A model generated the notes under the pieces. It worked only from the letters and a program-made list of their open reading frames with translations. It was not told the DNA's origin and did not search any database. Below are positions 1 through 6,533 of a stretch of DNA of 6,533 nt, piece by piece. Numbering within the stretch: the stretch's first letter is position 1; each line of letters begins with the position of its first letter. The stretch is from CAZAIO01 sp964485235 (lineage in GTDB: Bacteria; Chloroflexota; Dehalococcoidia; GIF9; UBA5629): NCBI GenBank assembly GCA_964485235.1, contig CAZAIO010000138.1:1-6533 (forward strand), written 5' to 3'. Both the position numbers and the translations under genes were made by a program.

Positions 1-3000
1 TATCCGGAGATATTCCCTTTCCCTCATCAGTGACACTTGTGATAATAAAATTTCCCTCAGTACCGGCAGAAACCTGTATCCTGCTTATGGCAGGAGAATA
101 TTTAACGGCATTTTCCATCAGATTATACAGTATCCTTTCTATTCTCAATGGATCAGCTTCCACCAGGGGTAGATCAGGTGGACAGTCCAGCAGAAACTGC
201 TGAGTTGCCCCTCGCCTTTTCAGATTCGCGATTACATTTTGTGCTATTTTGGCGATATTTACCGGTTCTATGTAAAGCTGTAGACGGTTCGACTGTGACC
301 TTGATAATTCCAGCATATTTTCCAGAATTGCAGCAAGTGAGTCTGCGTCGGTAGCCGCATTCCGCAGGAGTTCATAAATATCTTCCTGAGATATTCCCGG
401 GGTCATAGCTGTTTTCAGTGAACCGATAATTATTGTCAGGGGCGTTCGAAGCTCATGAGAAACAAGGCTGATAAATTCGTCTTTTATCTTATCCGTTTTT
501 TTTATCTCGGTGATGTCTTTACCGACTGCAACGACGCCGATTAATTTGCCTTTCTTGTCTTTAACAGGCGAGCTTTGTACCAGCAACGGCACCAGGCTGC
601 CATCACGACGTTTGAGATCAATTTCACCGGACCAGCTTCCACCGCTTCCCAGCAACTGCCCGATTGCCTCTAATTGCTCTTTTGATTGCTCGTCGTGGAA
701 TAAAAGCTCCGCTGCATCAAGTCCGATAACTTCCTCCGGTTGCCAGCCCAGTAATCTCGTCGCTCCCTTGCCCCAGAATGTAATATGCCCTTCGATATCG
801 GTAGCCATGATACTATCTTCTATAGTATCCATCAGTATAGACTGGAATGACATTTGTTCCTCGACCTTTTTACGCTCGGTAATATCCTGGGTGGTGCCGA
901 AGCCGCCGCTAAGCATACCTTTCTTATCGAACTCCAGCTCAGCCTTCTCGCGGACCCACCTTATCTCATCCCCGACAATAATACGGTGTTCGATGTCATA
1001 TTCCTCATCCTGGAGAGCCGCCTGCCACTTGCTATCCACATATTCCCGGTCATCCGGGTGCACACAAGAGAGGAATGTCTCATAAGTCATGCGGTTTTTT
1101 TTAGATATACCGAATATCCGATGGTTCTCTTCCGACCACAGTAGTTCATTCTGCTGAATATCCAGACGCCAGCTTCCGATTTGAGCCACCTCTTGAGCAC
1201 GGTTCAGGTCTTTTTGAATCTCCTGTAGCTCTCTGGTGCGCTGTTCTACCCTCTGTTCGAGTTGGTCGTGAGCTTCCTGTAATTCTTCCCTTGTACGATT
1301 TCTCTGCACATGATCCCACATTTCACTCATTAGAAGAGTTATATGACGCTCATCAGATTCGTTATAGTCCGAGTTTTTGTTGCCCATCCCGGAGATAGCA
1401 ACAATCCTTTTGCCATCAAACAAAGGAACAACCATGAGTCTATTTACAGGTGGATGACCAGGGGGCATTCCTTTTTTACTCGGGTGCGGGTTACTGTAAT
1501 CGTTTACAATCAGAGTCTTGCGCTCTTTGACGGCGTCTGCCCAAATGCCAGCCTCGGCAACAGGCCAATGCAATGGATTACCCTCTACATCGCACTCCTT
1601 CACAACATCCTTTGAAACTGCGTGAAGAGTATATACTGACTCGTCCTCGCTAAGCAACCCTACGAATCCGATTTTGCTATTTGTTAGAGCTATCCCATAC
1701 TCCAGAACAAAACCTGCCATCTTGTCGACGGGTATATCGTTCATCTGACTTATTCGAAGCAGCGCATCCAGCCGAGCCTGCTCCAATCTGAGGGACTGCT
1801 CGGTGCGTATACGCTCATTATTTTCCTTCTTCAATCGCGCATTGGCTGCGCTTAGCTCGCTGGTACGTTCCTTTACGCGCTCTTCCAGCTTCTGGTTTAC
1901 TCTTCGAAGTTCTTCTTCAGCCTGCTTACGGTCTGTGATGTTACTATTGGAAGCGCGGCGTCCTGAGAAATTCCCATTTGTATCCAGAACGGGTTGACAT
2001 CTATGATTTATCCACTGCTCTTTGCCGTCACGCCGGATAATACGGAATTCCAGTTCGACCATTTCATGACGGTTCATATCTCCGTACATATGTTCATTTA
2101 CCATATCACGGTCATCGGGGTGGATTATATTCAGTAAGAGATTGAAATCATTCATGAACTCGGCATTGGTATATCCCGTAAAACGTTCACACGAAGGTGA
2201 CATATAGATGAACTTATTGTCCGGGCTGCGCCAGTACTCCCAATTAGCTGTGAAATCGGATACTATTCTAAATTTTTTTTCACTTTCCATTAGTGCTAAT
2301 TCTATTTGTTTTTGTTCGGTTATATCCGTGCATATACCGATCATCCGGACCGGTTTGTTTTCATCATCATATACGCCTTTTCCGCGGGCGCTTATCCAGC
2401 GTATCTGACCATCCGGCTTCACAATTCGGTACTCGCTTGTAAGTGTAGAATGGTCCTCTAATGCCTTAAAAATGCGTGATCTCGCCATCTCGCGGTCTTC
2501 AGCATGTATTATCTTTCCCCAGACTTTAAAAGAGGCTTTATTTTTTTGGGGATCTAAACCGAATAACTCGAATAACTTTGGCGACCATTCGATATGGTTG
2601 GAAATAGTGTTCCAGTCCCAGGCTCCGGCTTCGGCCGCCTCATATGCAAGCTCCAAACGCTCATTGACTTTCTTTAATGCCTCTTCCGTATACTTTAATC
2701 TACTAATGTCAATACCGTATATATTCACGTACCCGGCACCGGTTACAGGAACAAAATGCAGCATGAATATACGGTCTCCGCTATCGGCTTCAATTATCCG
2801 GCTTGTGTCCGTATCTAATACCTCAGGAATTAATACGCGGTACCGGTCAAGCAGGAATTCCCCCGGTTGACACGGCAATATATCTATATTCGAACAGGCG
2901 GTATTGGCAAACATTATAGAACCGTCTTTTCTTACCCGAAGTACAGGATTGGGATTTTCCTGCGGAAATCTGGCTATACCCTCTAATTGTTGAATTGCGC

Positions 3001-5599
3001 TGGCTAGCTCCTCTGCTGTTTGCTTCTGCCTGTTTATATCCAGAAAGCTCATTACCAGGCCGTTGATCTCATTGTGAGCTGTGAGATAGGGTAGAATGCG
3101 CATGTTAAACCAGTGTCCGTCTTTACGCTGTACCTCTATCTCTTTGGGACTGAATGTGCGAAGCACTTCCCGCGCATCTTCAGACAGATTGTCGTATTCC
3201 AGGCGGGATGTAATATCATCAAGCGGACGGCCGATATCAATAACTCTTAGATTGAACACATCAGTGCTTGCCGGCGTAAAACTCCTGATTTTTAGTCCTC
3301 CATCGAGGAATATGATGGCGATATCGGTCCGTGCAAGGAAGTTGCTCAGATCGTCATTTACCTTCGTTAACTGCTCATTCTTGTCATGGAGTTCGGCATT
3401 TACGGTTGTAAGCTCCTCATTAAGCGATTGCAGTTCTTCCCCCGAGGTATCAAGTTCTTCATTAGCGCTTTGTAATTCTTCATTGTTTGATTGTAGTTCT
3501 TCGTTAGCCGATTTCAATTCCTCGTTAGTTGCCTCCAGTTCCTCGATCATCGACTGGAGGTTCTCTTTGACAAGCTTTAGCTCTTCATCCAGCTCAGCCA
3601 CTCTCTTGCGGCTTTTAACAGCGGGCTCTACATTTCCTTCTTCAGCAATCAAACTGACGTCTTGAAAAACAACTATTAAATATCCCGGAGGCATACTATA
3701 GTCGGTAATCGGTGCAACTATAAGGTTTATCATTTGAAAACTGCCATTATATTTGAAACGCACCCCTTCAAAGACAACCTTCTTTTTGTCAGAAATCGTC
3801 CGGTATATTGCCGAGGCTAGCTCGGTCCTGAGCCCTTCTCTAGCCATTTCCATTATATTCAGGCTGGGCTGCCCCGAAGCAATCTCCAGGTATTTTCCTG
3901 TTTTACCGCGGACGTAGACCAGACGGTATTTCTCGTCAATTATAGCGAAGGTGGAGGCGTAGTTATCAAGAAATATTTTCTCACTGACCTGCGGAATTCT
4001 AACTTTGGCTATATCTTGCACGAGCTCGCTGGTTGCTTGACGTTCTTGCAGCGACGGGGCAAAAGCAGCCGGGAATTTCAGTCTATCGGCAGAGACTAAT
4101 GCTTCGCGGCGCGTATATATCTTCCACTTCTTATCAACCATGCTGAAAAGATCGTTGGACTCTCCTACGGTTTCAGATGGCCCCAGGAAAAGAATGCCTC
4201 CCGGCTTGAGAGCGTAATGCATCAGCGGCAGCATTCTCTTCTGTAAATCACTTTCCAGATAAATAAGCAGGTTACGACAGCATATGAGGTCCATTTTGGA
4301 GAAGGGCGGGTCTTTAATGAAATTCTGCGGCGCAAAGACCACTGTTTCCCTTATCTCTTTCCTGATGCTGTAAGAATTTTCCCGTTTAATAAAGAAACGT
4401 TGCAGGCGCTCCGGCGTGACATCAGTAGCAATGCTTGCAGGATAGATGCCGGTCCGAGCCATGCTCAGTGCATTGATGTCGATATCCGTAGCATACATCT
4501 GTACAGGTAAATGTTTTTCCAGTTCATTGAGACATTCTAAGGCGACAATAGCTACCGAATATGCTTCTTCACCGGTAGCACAACCGGGCACCCAGATGCG
4601 CAGCAGTTCAGCCGAACCCCTCTTTTTTATCAGTTCCTTGAGTTTATCCTTCAACGAATCAAAGGCTTCGGGGTCACGGAAGAAGCTTGTAACGCTTATC
4701 AGAATATCTTTCAATAGAGCTTTGACCTCTTTATCCTCTTTCTTGAGAAATTGTACGTATTTGGAGATATCATTAATCTGGTTAACACTCATACGACGCT
4801 CAAGCCGGCGGCGGAAAGTGGTCTGTTTGTAACGGGAAAAATCATGACCGGTATGGGTCCGCAGGATGCTAAAAACTTGATGAAGCGGTTCATTCTCCAC
4901 TTCTATGGAAGTAGTTAACTTTGCACCGTTGATGGCTGAATGCTCAACAAACTGAACAAGCTTCCCGGGCATTCTTTCCGGTGAGGATACGAAATCGGCC
5001 AGTCCTGTATCGATCGCGCTACGAGGCATGCCGTCATATTTGGCCGATTTGGGGTCCTGAACAAAAACTGTCCCCAGTTCTGTTTTAATTGCTCTCAGTC
5101 CAAGGGTGCCATCCATCCCTGTCCCCGAAAGTATGATGCAAATAGCAGCGGACCCTTTTTCCCTGGCTAATGAACGGAAGAAGAAATCCACAGGGAGCTT
5201 TAACCCGGGAGGGTGTGTCAGCTCCTGGAGATATAGCGTGCCGTCCTTTATTCCCATATTCTTATTAGGCGGTATTAAATATATTGAGTTCGGCTCTACT
5301 TTCATACCATCGGTAACTTCGTGTATCGGCATTCTTGTGTATCGGACCAGGATATCAGGGACGGAGCTGTGACGGGCAGGATCAAGATGCTGTACGATGA
5401 CAAAAGCCATTCCTTTGTCCGGCGGCATATTGCTGAAAAACTGTTCAAATGCCTCCAGTCCTCCGGCAGAAGCACCGATGCCGACGATAGGAAATGGATC
5501 TTTCTCCGGTGGTACAATTTTTTTAGAGGATTTCAAAGTGTGCTCTGTAATATTTTTTTTTATGCTGCGTCTACCCGGCTTTTTCTTGCTTTCAGCCAT
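1..5599 (-). CDS. CheB-CheR-multi-PAS-GAF sensor histidine kinase, giant fusion (3' end outside window)
   Basis: Predicted cytoplasmic sensor kinase; 1,866 residues are visible with no stop and no obvious membrane segment. Domains in order: basic tail 1-35; CheB methylesterase about 38-218 with triad S44 (GASAGG), H71 (VQHLD) and D163 (GMDG), but without the usual N-terminal receiver; CheR about 236-500 with TSFFRD at 304-309, SAM-binding GCATGEEAYS at 339-348 and NLLIYL at 443-448; PAS about 540-650; coiled coil about 660-755; PAS about 755-856, 870-967, 980-1096 and 1103-1225; GAF about 1275-1425; PAS about 1467-1577 and 1585-1700; HisKA with H-box SHELRTPL and phospho-acceptor H1715; HATPase_c with N-box N1830 and G1 box D1858-x-G-x-G. 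Helical linkers carrying ITERK/ITEQK endings join the PAS units. The rest of the ATPase, and any receiver, lie beyond base 1. The ATG at 5599 follows AGGTG and starts just before the CheB fold. CheB/CheR-kinase fusions are a known family. The ligands and partner regulator are unknown. Confidence 0.95.
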   Translation of the reverse strand, partial: MAESKKKPGRRSIKKNITEHTLKSSKKIVPPEKDPFPIVGIGASAGGLEAFEQFFSNMPPDKGMAFVIVQHLDPARHSSVPDILVRYTRMPIHEVTDGMKVEPNSIYLIPPNKNMGIKDGTLYLQELTHPPGLKLPVDFFFRSLAREKGSAAICIILSGTGMDGTLGLRAIKTELGTVFVQDPKSAKYDGMPRSAIDTGLADFVSSPERMPGKLVQFVEHSAINGAKLTTSIEVENEPLHQVFSILRTHTGHDFSRYKQTTFRRRLERRMSVNQINDISKYVQFLKKEDKEVKALLKDILISVTSFFRDPEAFDSLKDKLKELIKKRGSAELLRIWVPGCATGEEAYSVAIVALECLNELEKHLPVQMYATDIDINALSMARTGIYPASIATDVTPERLQRFFIKRENSYSIRKEIRETVVFAPQNFIKDPPFSKMDLICCRNLLIYLESDLQKRMLPLMHYALKPGGILFLGPSETVGESNDLFSMVDKKWKIYTRREALVSADRLKFPAAFAPSLQERQATSELVQDIAKVRIPQVSEKIFLDNYASTFAIIDEKYRLVYVRGKTGKYLEIASGQPSLNIMEMAREGLRTELASAIYRTISDKKKVVFEGVRFKYNGSFQMINLIVAPITDYSMPPGYLIVVFQDVSLIAEEGNVEPAVKSRKRVAELDEELKLVKENLQSMIEELEATNEELKSANEELQSNNEELQSANEELDTSGEELQSLNEELTTVNAELHDKNEQLTKVNDDLSNFLARTDIAIIFLDGGLKIRSFTPASTDVFNLRVIDIGRPLDDITSRLEYDNLSEDAREVLRTFSPKEIEVQRKDGHWFNMRILPYLTAHNEINGLVMSFLDINRQKQTAEELASAIQQLEGIARFPQENPNPVLRVRKDGSIMFANTACSNIDILPCQPGEFLLDRYRVLIPEVLDTDTSRIIEADSGDRIFMLHFVPVTGAGYVNIYGIDISRLKYTEEALKKVNERLELAYEAAEAGAWDWNTISNHIEWSPKLFELFGLDPQKNKASFKVWGKIIHAEDREMARSRIFKALEDHSTLTSEYRIVKPDGQIRWISARGKGVYDDENKPVRMIGICTDITEQKQIELALMESEKKFRIVSDFTANWEYWRSPDNKFIYMSPSCERFTGYTNAEFMNDFNLLLNIIHPDDRDMVNEHMYGDMNRHEMVELEFRIIRRDGKEQWINHRCQPVLDTNGNFSGRRASNSNITDRKQAEEELRRVNQKLEERVKERTSELSAANARLKKENNERIRTEQSLRLEQARLDALLRISQMNDIPVDKMAGFVLEYGIALTNSKIGFVGLLSEDESVYTLHAVSKDVVKECDVEGNPLHWPVAEAGIWADAVKERKTLIVNDYSNPHPSKKGMPPGHPPVNRLMVVPLFDGKRIVAISGMGNKNSDYNESDERHITLLMSEMWDHVQRNRTREELQEAHDQLEQRVEQRTRELQEIQKDLNRAQEVAQIGSWRLDIQQNELLWSEENHRIFGISKKNRMTYETFLSCVHPDDREYVDSKWQAALQDEEYDIEHRIIVGDEIRWVREKAELEFDKKGMLSGGFGTTQDITERKKVEEQMSFQSILMDTIEDSIMATDIEGHITFWGKGATRLLGWQPEEVIGLDAAELLFHDEQSKEQLEAIGQLLGSGGSWSGEIDLKRRDGSLVPLLVQSSPVKDKKGKLIGVVAVGKDITEIKKTDKIKDEFISLVSHELRTPLTIIIGSLKTAMTPGISQEDIYELLRNAATDADSLAAILENMLELSRSQSNRLQLYIEPVNIAKIAQNVIANLKRRGATQQFLLDCPPDLPLVEADPLRIERILYNLMENAVKYSPAISRIQVSAGTEGNFIITSVTDEGKGISPD
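3410..3526 (-). repeat. Six-unit 21-bp/7-residue repeat encoding the NEEL coiled coil
   Basis: This lies inside the large kinase gene, residues 692-730. Consecutive seven-residue units start at N692, N699, N706, N713, G720 and N727, each built on N-E-E-L followed by a short polar stretch; the fifth reads GEEL. The register is a continuous heptad, giving a long parallel coiled coil that extends to about residues 660-755. From family knowledge, this helix is a conserved signature of CheB/CheR fusion proteins and joins the CheR-side PAS domain to the downstream PAS stack, probably acting as a dimeric signalling helix. The repeat is conserved in protein and loosely in DNA, so it looks like a structural repeat rather than a recent tandem duplication. 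Confidence 0.85.
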
Positions 5600-5603
5600 A
5601 TCA

Positions 5604-5608
5604 CACCT
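5604..5608 (-). promoter_or_regulatory. Ribosome binding site of the CheB/CheR kinase
   Basis: On the minus strand, AGGTG lies 4 bases before the ATG at 5599. It is a moderate Shine-Dalgarno match with short spacing. It supports this ATG as the start, and the encoded protein then reaches the CheB fold after a short basic tail. Confidence 0.6.
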
Positions 5609-5663
5609 GCAAACACTACATTACGATGATAAATGCACCATTCATAAATTTTTAGGCAGGTTA

Positions 5664-5690
5664 ATTCTAGCATAATATAATCAGATGCAA
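5664..5690 (-). promoter_or_regulatory. Possible promoter for the CheB/CheR kinase
   Basis: Reading the minus strand, TTGCAT (5690-5685) is followed 15 bases later by TAGAAT (5669-5664), which matches five of six bases of the sigma70 -10 consensus. The -35 match is weak and the spacing is shorter than the usual 17, so only the -10 is reasonably convincing. It would give a leader of roughly 60 bases before the ATG. Confidence 0.3.
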
Positions 5691-5732
5691 TAGTGGATAT
5701 ACCCCTTCGGATAATTGAATCTATCGGATGAG

Positions 5733-5742
5733 ACAATATTGT
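5733..5742. promoter_or_regulatory. Perfect 10-bp palindrome ACAATATTGT, candidate operator
   Basis: A perfect inverted repeat, five bases per arm with no loop, lies between the two divergent promoter candidates, about 20 bases upstream of the plus-strand -35. Position and symmetry fit a binding site for a dimeric regulator that could act on both directions. A palindrome of this length in AT-rich DNA can also occur by chance, and no known operator is recognised. Confidence 0.25.
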
Positions 5743-5762
5743 GTATCAACTTTGTGATTTCT

Positions 5763-5791
5763 TTGCCTCGTTTGTTATGCCTTTGTAATAT
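5763..5791 (+). promoter_or_regulatory. Likely sigma70-type promoter for the PRC-barrel genes
   Basis: TTGCCT (5763-5768) and TAATAT (5786-5791) are separated by the ideal 17 bases. Each matches four of six consensus positions. The -10 sits about 45 bases before the ATG at 5836, leaving a short leader that contains the strong Shine-Dalgarno. No better pair is seen nearby. Confidence 0.45.
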
Positions 5792-5821
5792 TTTTTCTGA
5801 TACGATTGGTTTAACAGGATT

Positions 5822-5830
5822 AGGAGGAGG
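5822..5830 (+). promoter_or_regulatory. Strong ribosome binding site that decides between two ATGs
   Basis: AGGAGGAGG is followed immediately by ATG at 5831 and then by ATG at 5836. The first ATG has no spacer and opens only a 17-codon frame. The second has a 5-base spacer and opens the PRC-barrel frame, so 5836 is the start. The strength of the site suggests high expression. Confidence 0.8.
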
Positions 5831-5835
5831 ATGAA

Positions 5836-6186
5836 ATGCAACCGTCAGTATTATCAGCGAGATCAATTACCAGCGATAAGGTAGTAAATGATGCCGGTGA
5901 ACATCTTGGAAAAATCGAGGACCTTATGATAGACCTGGAAAGCGGCAGGGTAGCCTATGCCGTAATCTCATTTGGCGGATTTATAGGAGCGGGCGATAAA
6001 CTTTTTGCCGTTCCCTGGGAAGCTTTTCAGATCTCTTTCCACGATAAAAAATTTGTTTTGAATATTCCCAGGGATGATTTAGCAAAGGCTCCCGGATTTG
6101 ATAAGAACCATTGGCCTGAAGCTGCCGATAATAGCTGGCTACAGGAAGTCTACGAGTATTACAATTGCACACCGTTCTGGACATAG
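5836..6186 (+). CDS. PRC-barrel domain protein (complete, 116 residues)
   Basis: Small cytoplasmic protein made almost entirely of one PRC-barrel domain, the beta-barrel fold named after the photosynthetic reaction-centre H subunit and also found in RimM. The domain spans about residues 8-85, with core motifs HLGKIEDLMIDLESGRVAYA (24-43), FGGF and KLFAVPW. It is followed by a C-terminal segment beginning APGFDKNHWPE and ending in an aromatic YEYYN...FW tail, which I recall as characteristic of a widespread family of small bacterial PRC-barrel proteins. There is no signal peptide or membrane helix. Molecular function is not established for this family; PRC-barrels generally mediate protein contacts. 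It is the first gene of a probable two-gene operon, transcribed away from the kinase gene. Domain identity is confident; role is unknown. Confidence 0.93.
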   Translation: MQPSVLSARSITSDKVVNDAGEHLGKIEDLMIDLESGRVAYAVISFGGFIGAGDKLFAVPWEAFQISFHDKKFVLNIPRDDLAKAPGFDKNHWPEAADNSWLQEVYEYYNCTPFWT

Positions 6187-6206
6187 GCCGCGGTTGGATA
6201 CCAGAG

Positions 6207-6222
6207 ATCTATTTTTATAGAT
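6207..6222. other. Short AT-rich inverted repeat between the two PRC-barrel genes
   Basis: ATCTAT and ATAGAT form perfect 6-base arms around a TTTT loop in the 63-bp gap between the genes. The stem is AT-rich with no G-C clamp and no following T-tract, so it is a poor intrinsic terminator. It could be a weak attenuator, an mRNA processing hairpin, or chance. An 8-base palindrome GATTAATC (6225-6232) follows directly. Confidence 0.2.
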
Positions 6223-6237
6223 TTGATTAATCGAATA

Positions 6238-6245
6238 AGAGGTGA
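6238..6245 (+). promoter_or_regulatory. Ribosome binding site of the second PRC-barrel gene
   Basis: AGAGGTGA lies 4 bases before the ATG at 6250. This good Shine-Dalgarno match supports that start and shows that the gene is translated independently rather than by coupling to the upstream gene. Confidence 0.7.
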
Positions 6246-6249
6246 TTCC

Positions 6250-6533
6250 ATGGCGGAGATAGTATATTGTAAATCGGTTAAATTTATGCTAAACCAGGAG
6301 GTGACTAACCTGAACGATGAGCATATCGGTGAAATACGGGAAATAATGATCGACCTGAATGCCGGTTGCATAGCATATGCGGTGCTTACTTTTGGTGGAG
6401 GTTTCGCTGGGTTCGGCAATAAATTATTCGCTGTGCCCTGGAGCAAATTAAATCTGACAGACCCCACTTCTTCACACGAGGGACATCTTGATCGAAAATT
6501 CGTGCTCGATGTAACCAGAGAAGAACTTGAAAA
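6250..6533 (+). CDS. Second PRC-barrel domain protein, paralogue of the upstream gene (3' end outside window)
   Basis: The first 94 residues are visible. They align along their length with the upstream neighbour: EHIGEIREIMIDLNAGCIAYA (24-44) matches its EHLGKIEDLMIDLESGRVAYA, and both share KLFAVPW and a KFVL strand. About half of the aligned core residues are identical by eye. Differences are an extra glycine in the FGGGF turn and a loop about 10 residues longer after KLNLTD (around 71-80), which contains two histidines. The start has a good Shine-Dalgarno, and the 63-bp spacing with no clear terminator suggests co-transcription with the first gene. The C-terminus lies beyond the window, so whether it keeps the family's GFDK..HWP tail is unknown. 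No enzymatic function is implied; a role as partner or alternative form of the first protein is inference from duplication. Confidence 0.9.
   Translation, partial: MAEIVYCKSVKFMLNQEVTNLNDEHIGEIREIMIDLNAGCIAYAVLTFGGGFAGFGNKLFAVPWSKLNLTDPTSSHEGHLDRKFVLDVTREELE

Noticed and set aside
510..1085. 191-codon plus-strand frame
   Set aside because: It lies opposite the last two PAS domains, has no recognisable motif and is low-complexity Ser/Pro-rich.
1095..1102. Possible frameshift in the kinase gene at the eight-base T run
   Set aside because: On careful reading the frame continues through the run (GISKKNRMTYETF) into a normal PAS domain, and the H-box at 455-457 is in the same frame as the ATG at 5599.
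3096..3665. 189-codon plus-strand frame, very rich in serine
   Set aside because: It is the antisense of the NEEL coiled-coil region; the serine runs are the complement of the Glu/Leu repeat codons. The minus-strand frame has clear domain content.
5321..5675. Two overlapping plus-strand frames of 102 and 92 codons
   Set aside because: They are antisense to the CheB domain, whose catalytic motifs are plainly encoded on the other strand.
5681..5866. 61-codon minus-strand frame across the divergent promoters
   Set aside because: It overlaps the start of the PRC-barrel gene and both promoter candidates, has no recognised domain, and would conflict with the strong ribosome site at 5822.
5831..5884. 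Upstream ATG at 5831 as a leader peptide or alternative start
   Set aside because: It touches the Shine-Dalgarno with no spacer and closes after 17 codons; the ATG at 5836 is better placed and gives the conserved protein.
6159..6467. 102-codon minus-strand frame opposite the second PRC-barrel gene
   Set aside because: It is a shadow of the conserved barrel coding sequence and has no plausible product.

Overview
The window is dominated by one very long minus-strand gene, open from its ATG at 5599 down to base 2. That is 1,866 codons with no in-frame stop, and its 3' end lies outside the window. I translated it codon by codon. It encodes a soluble fusion protein: CheB methylesterase, CheR methyltransferase, PAS, a NEEL-repeat coiled coil, four PAS domains, GAF, two PAS domains, then a histidine kinase (HisKA plus the first part of HATPase_c). 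The plus-strand reading frames across 1-5599 are antisense shadows of this gene, and I see no second gene there.

A 236-bp divergent intergenic region (5600-5835) separates it from two plus-strand genes. These encode small PRC-barrel proteins in tandem: a complete 116-residue protein (5836-6186) and, 63 bp further on, a clear paralogue (from 6250) that runs off the right edge. The intergenic region holds a Shine-Dalgarno site and a plausible promoter for each direction, plus a perfect 10-bp palindrome between them.

The organism is a bacterium, judging by strong Shine-Dalgarno sites, sigma70-like promoter matches and a two-component kinase. Base composition is moderate, about mid-40s percent GC by eye. 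From memory, the style of the kinase core and of the PRC-barrel C-terminus resembles proteins of anaerobic environmental bacteria, such as Dehalococcoidia-like Chloroflexota or deltaproteobacterial lineages. This is a weak inference, and nothing here fixes the taxon.

Working model (inference): the multi-PAS/GAF protein senses cytoplasmic signals such as redox state or small ligands and passes them to a kinase core. The response regulator is not visible. The divergent PRC-barrel pair may be co-regulated or be an output, but only gene order supports that link. I see no mobile element, CRISPR array, tRNA or rRNA. Each family is known; the most notable points are the length of the sensor stack, opposing CheB and CheR activities on one chain without visible chemotaxis genes, and the divergent pairing with the PRC-barrel genes.
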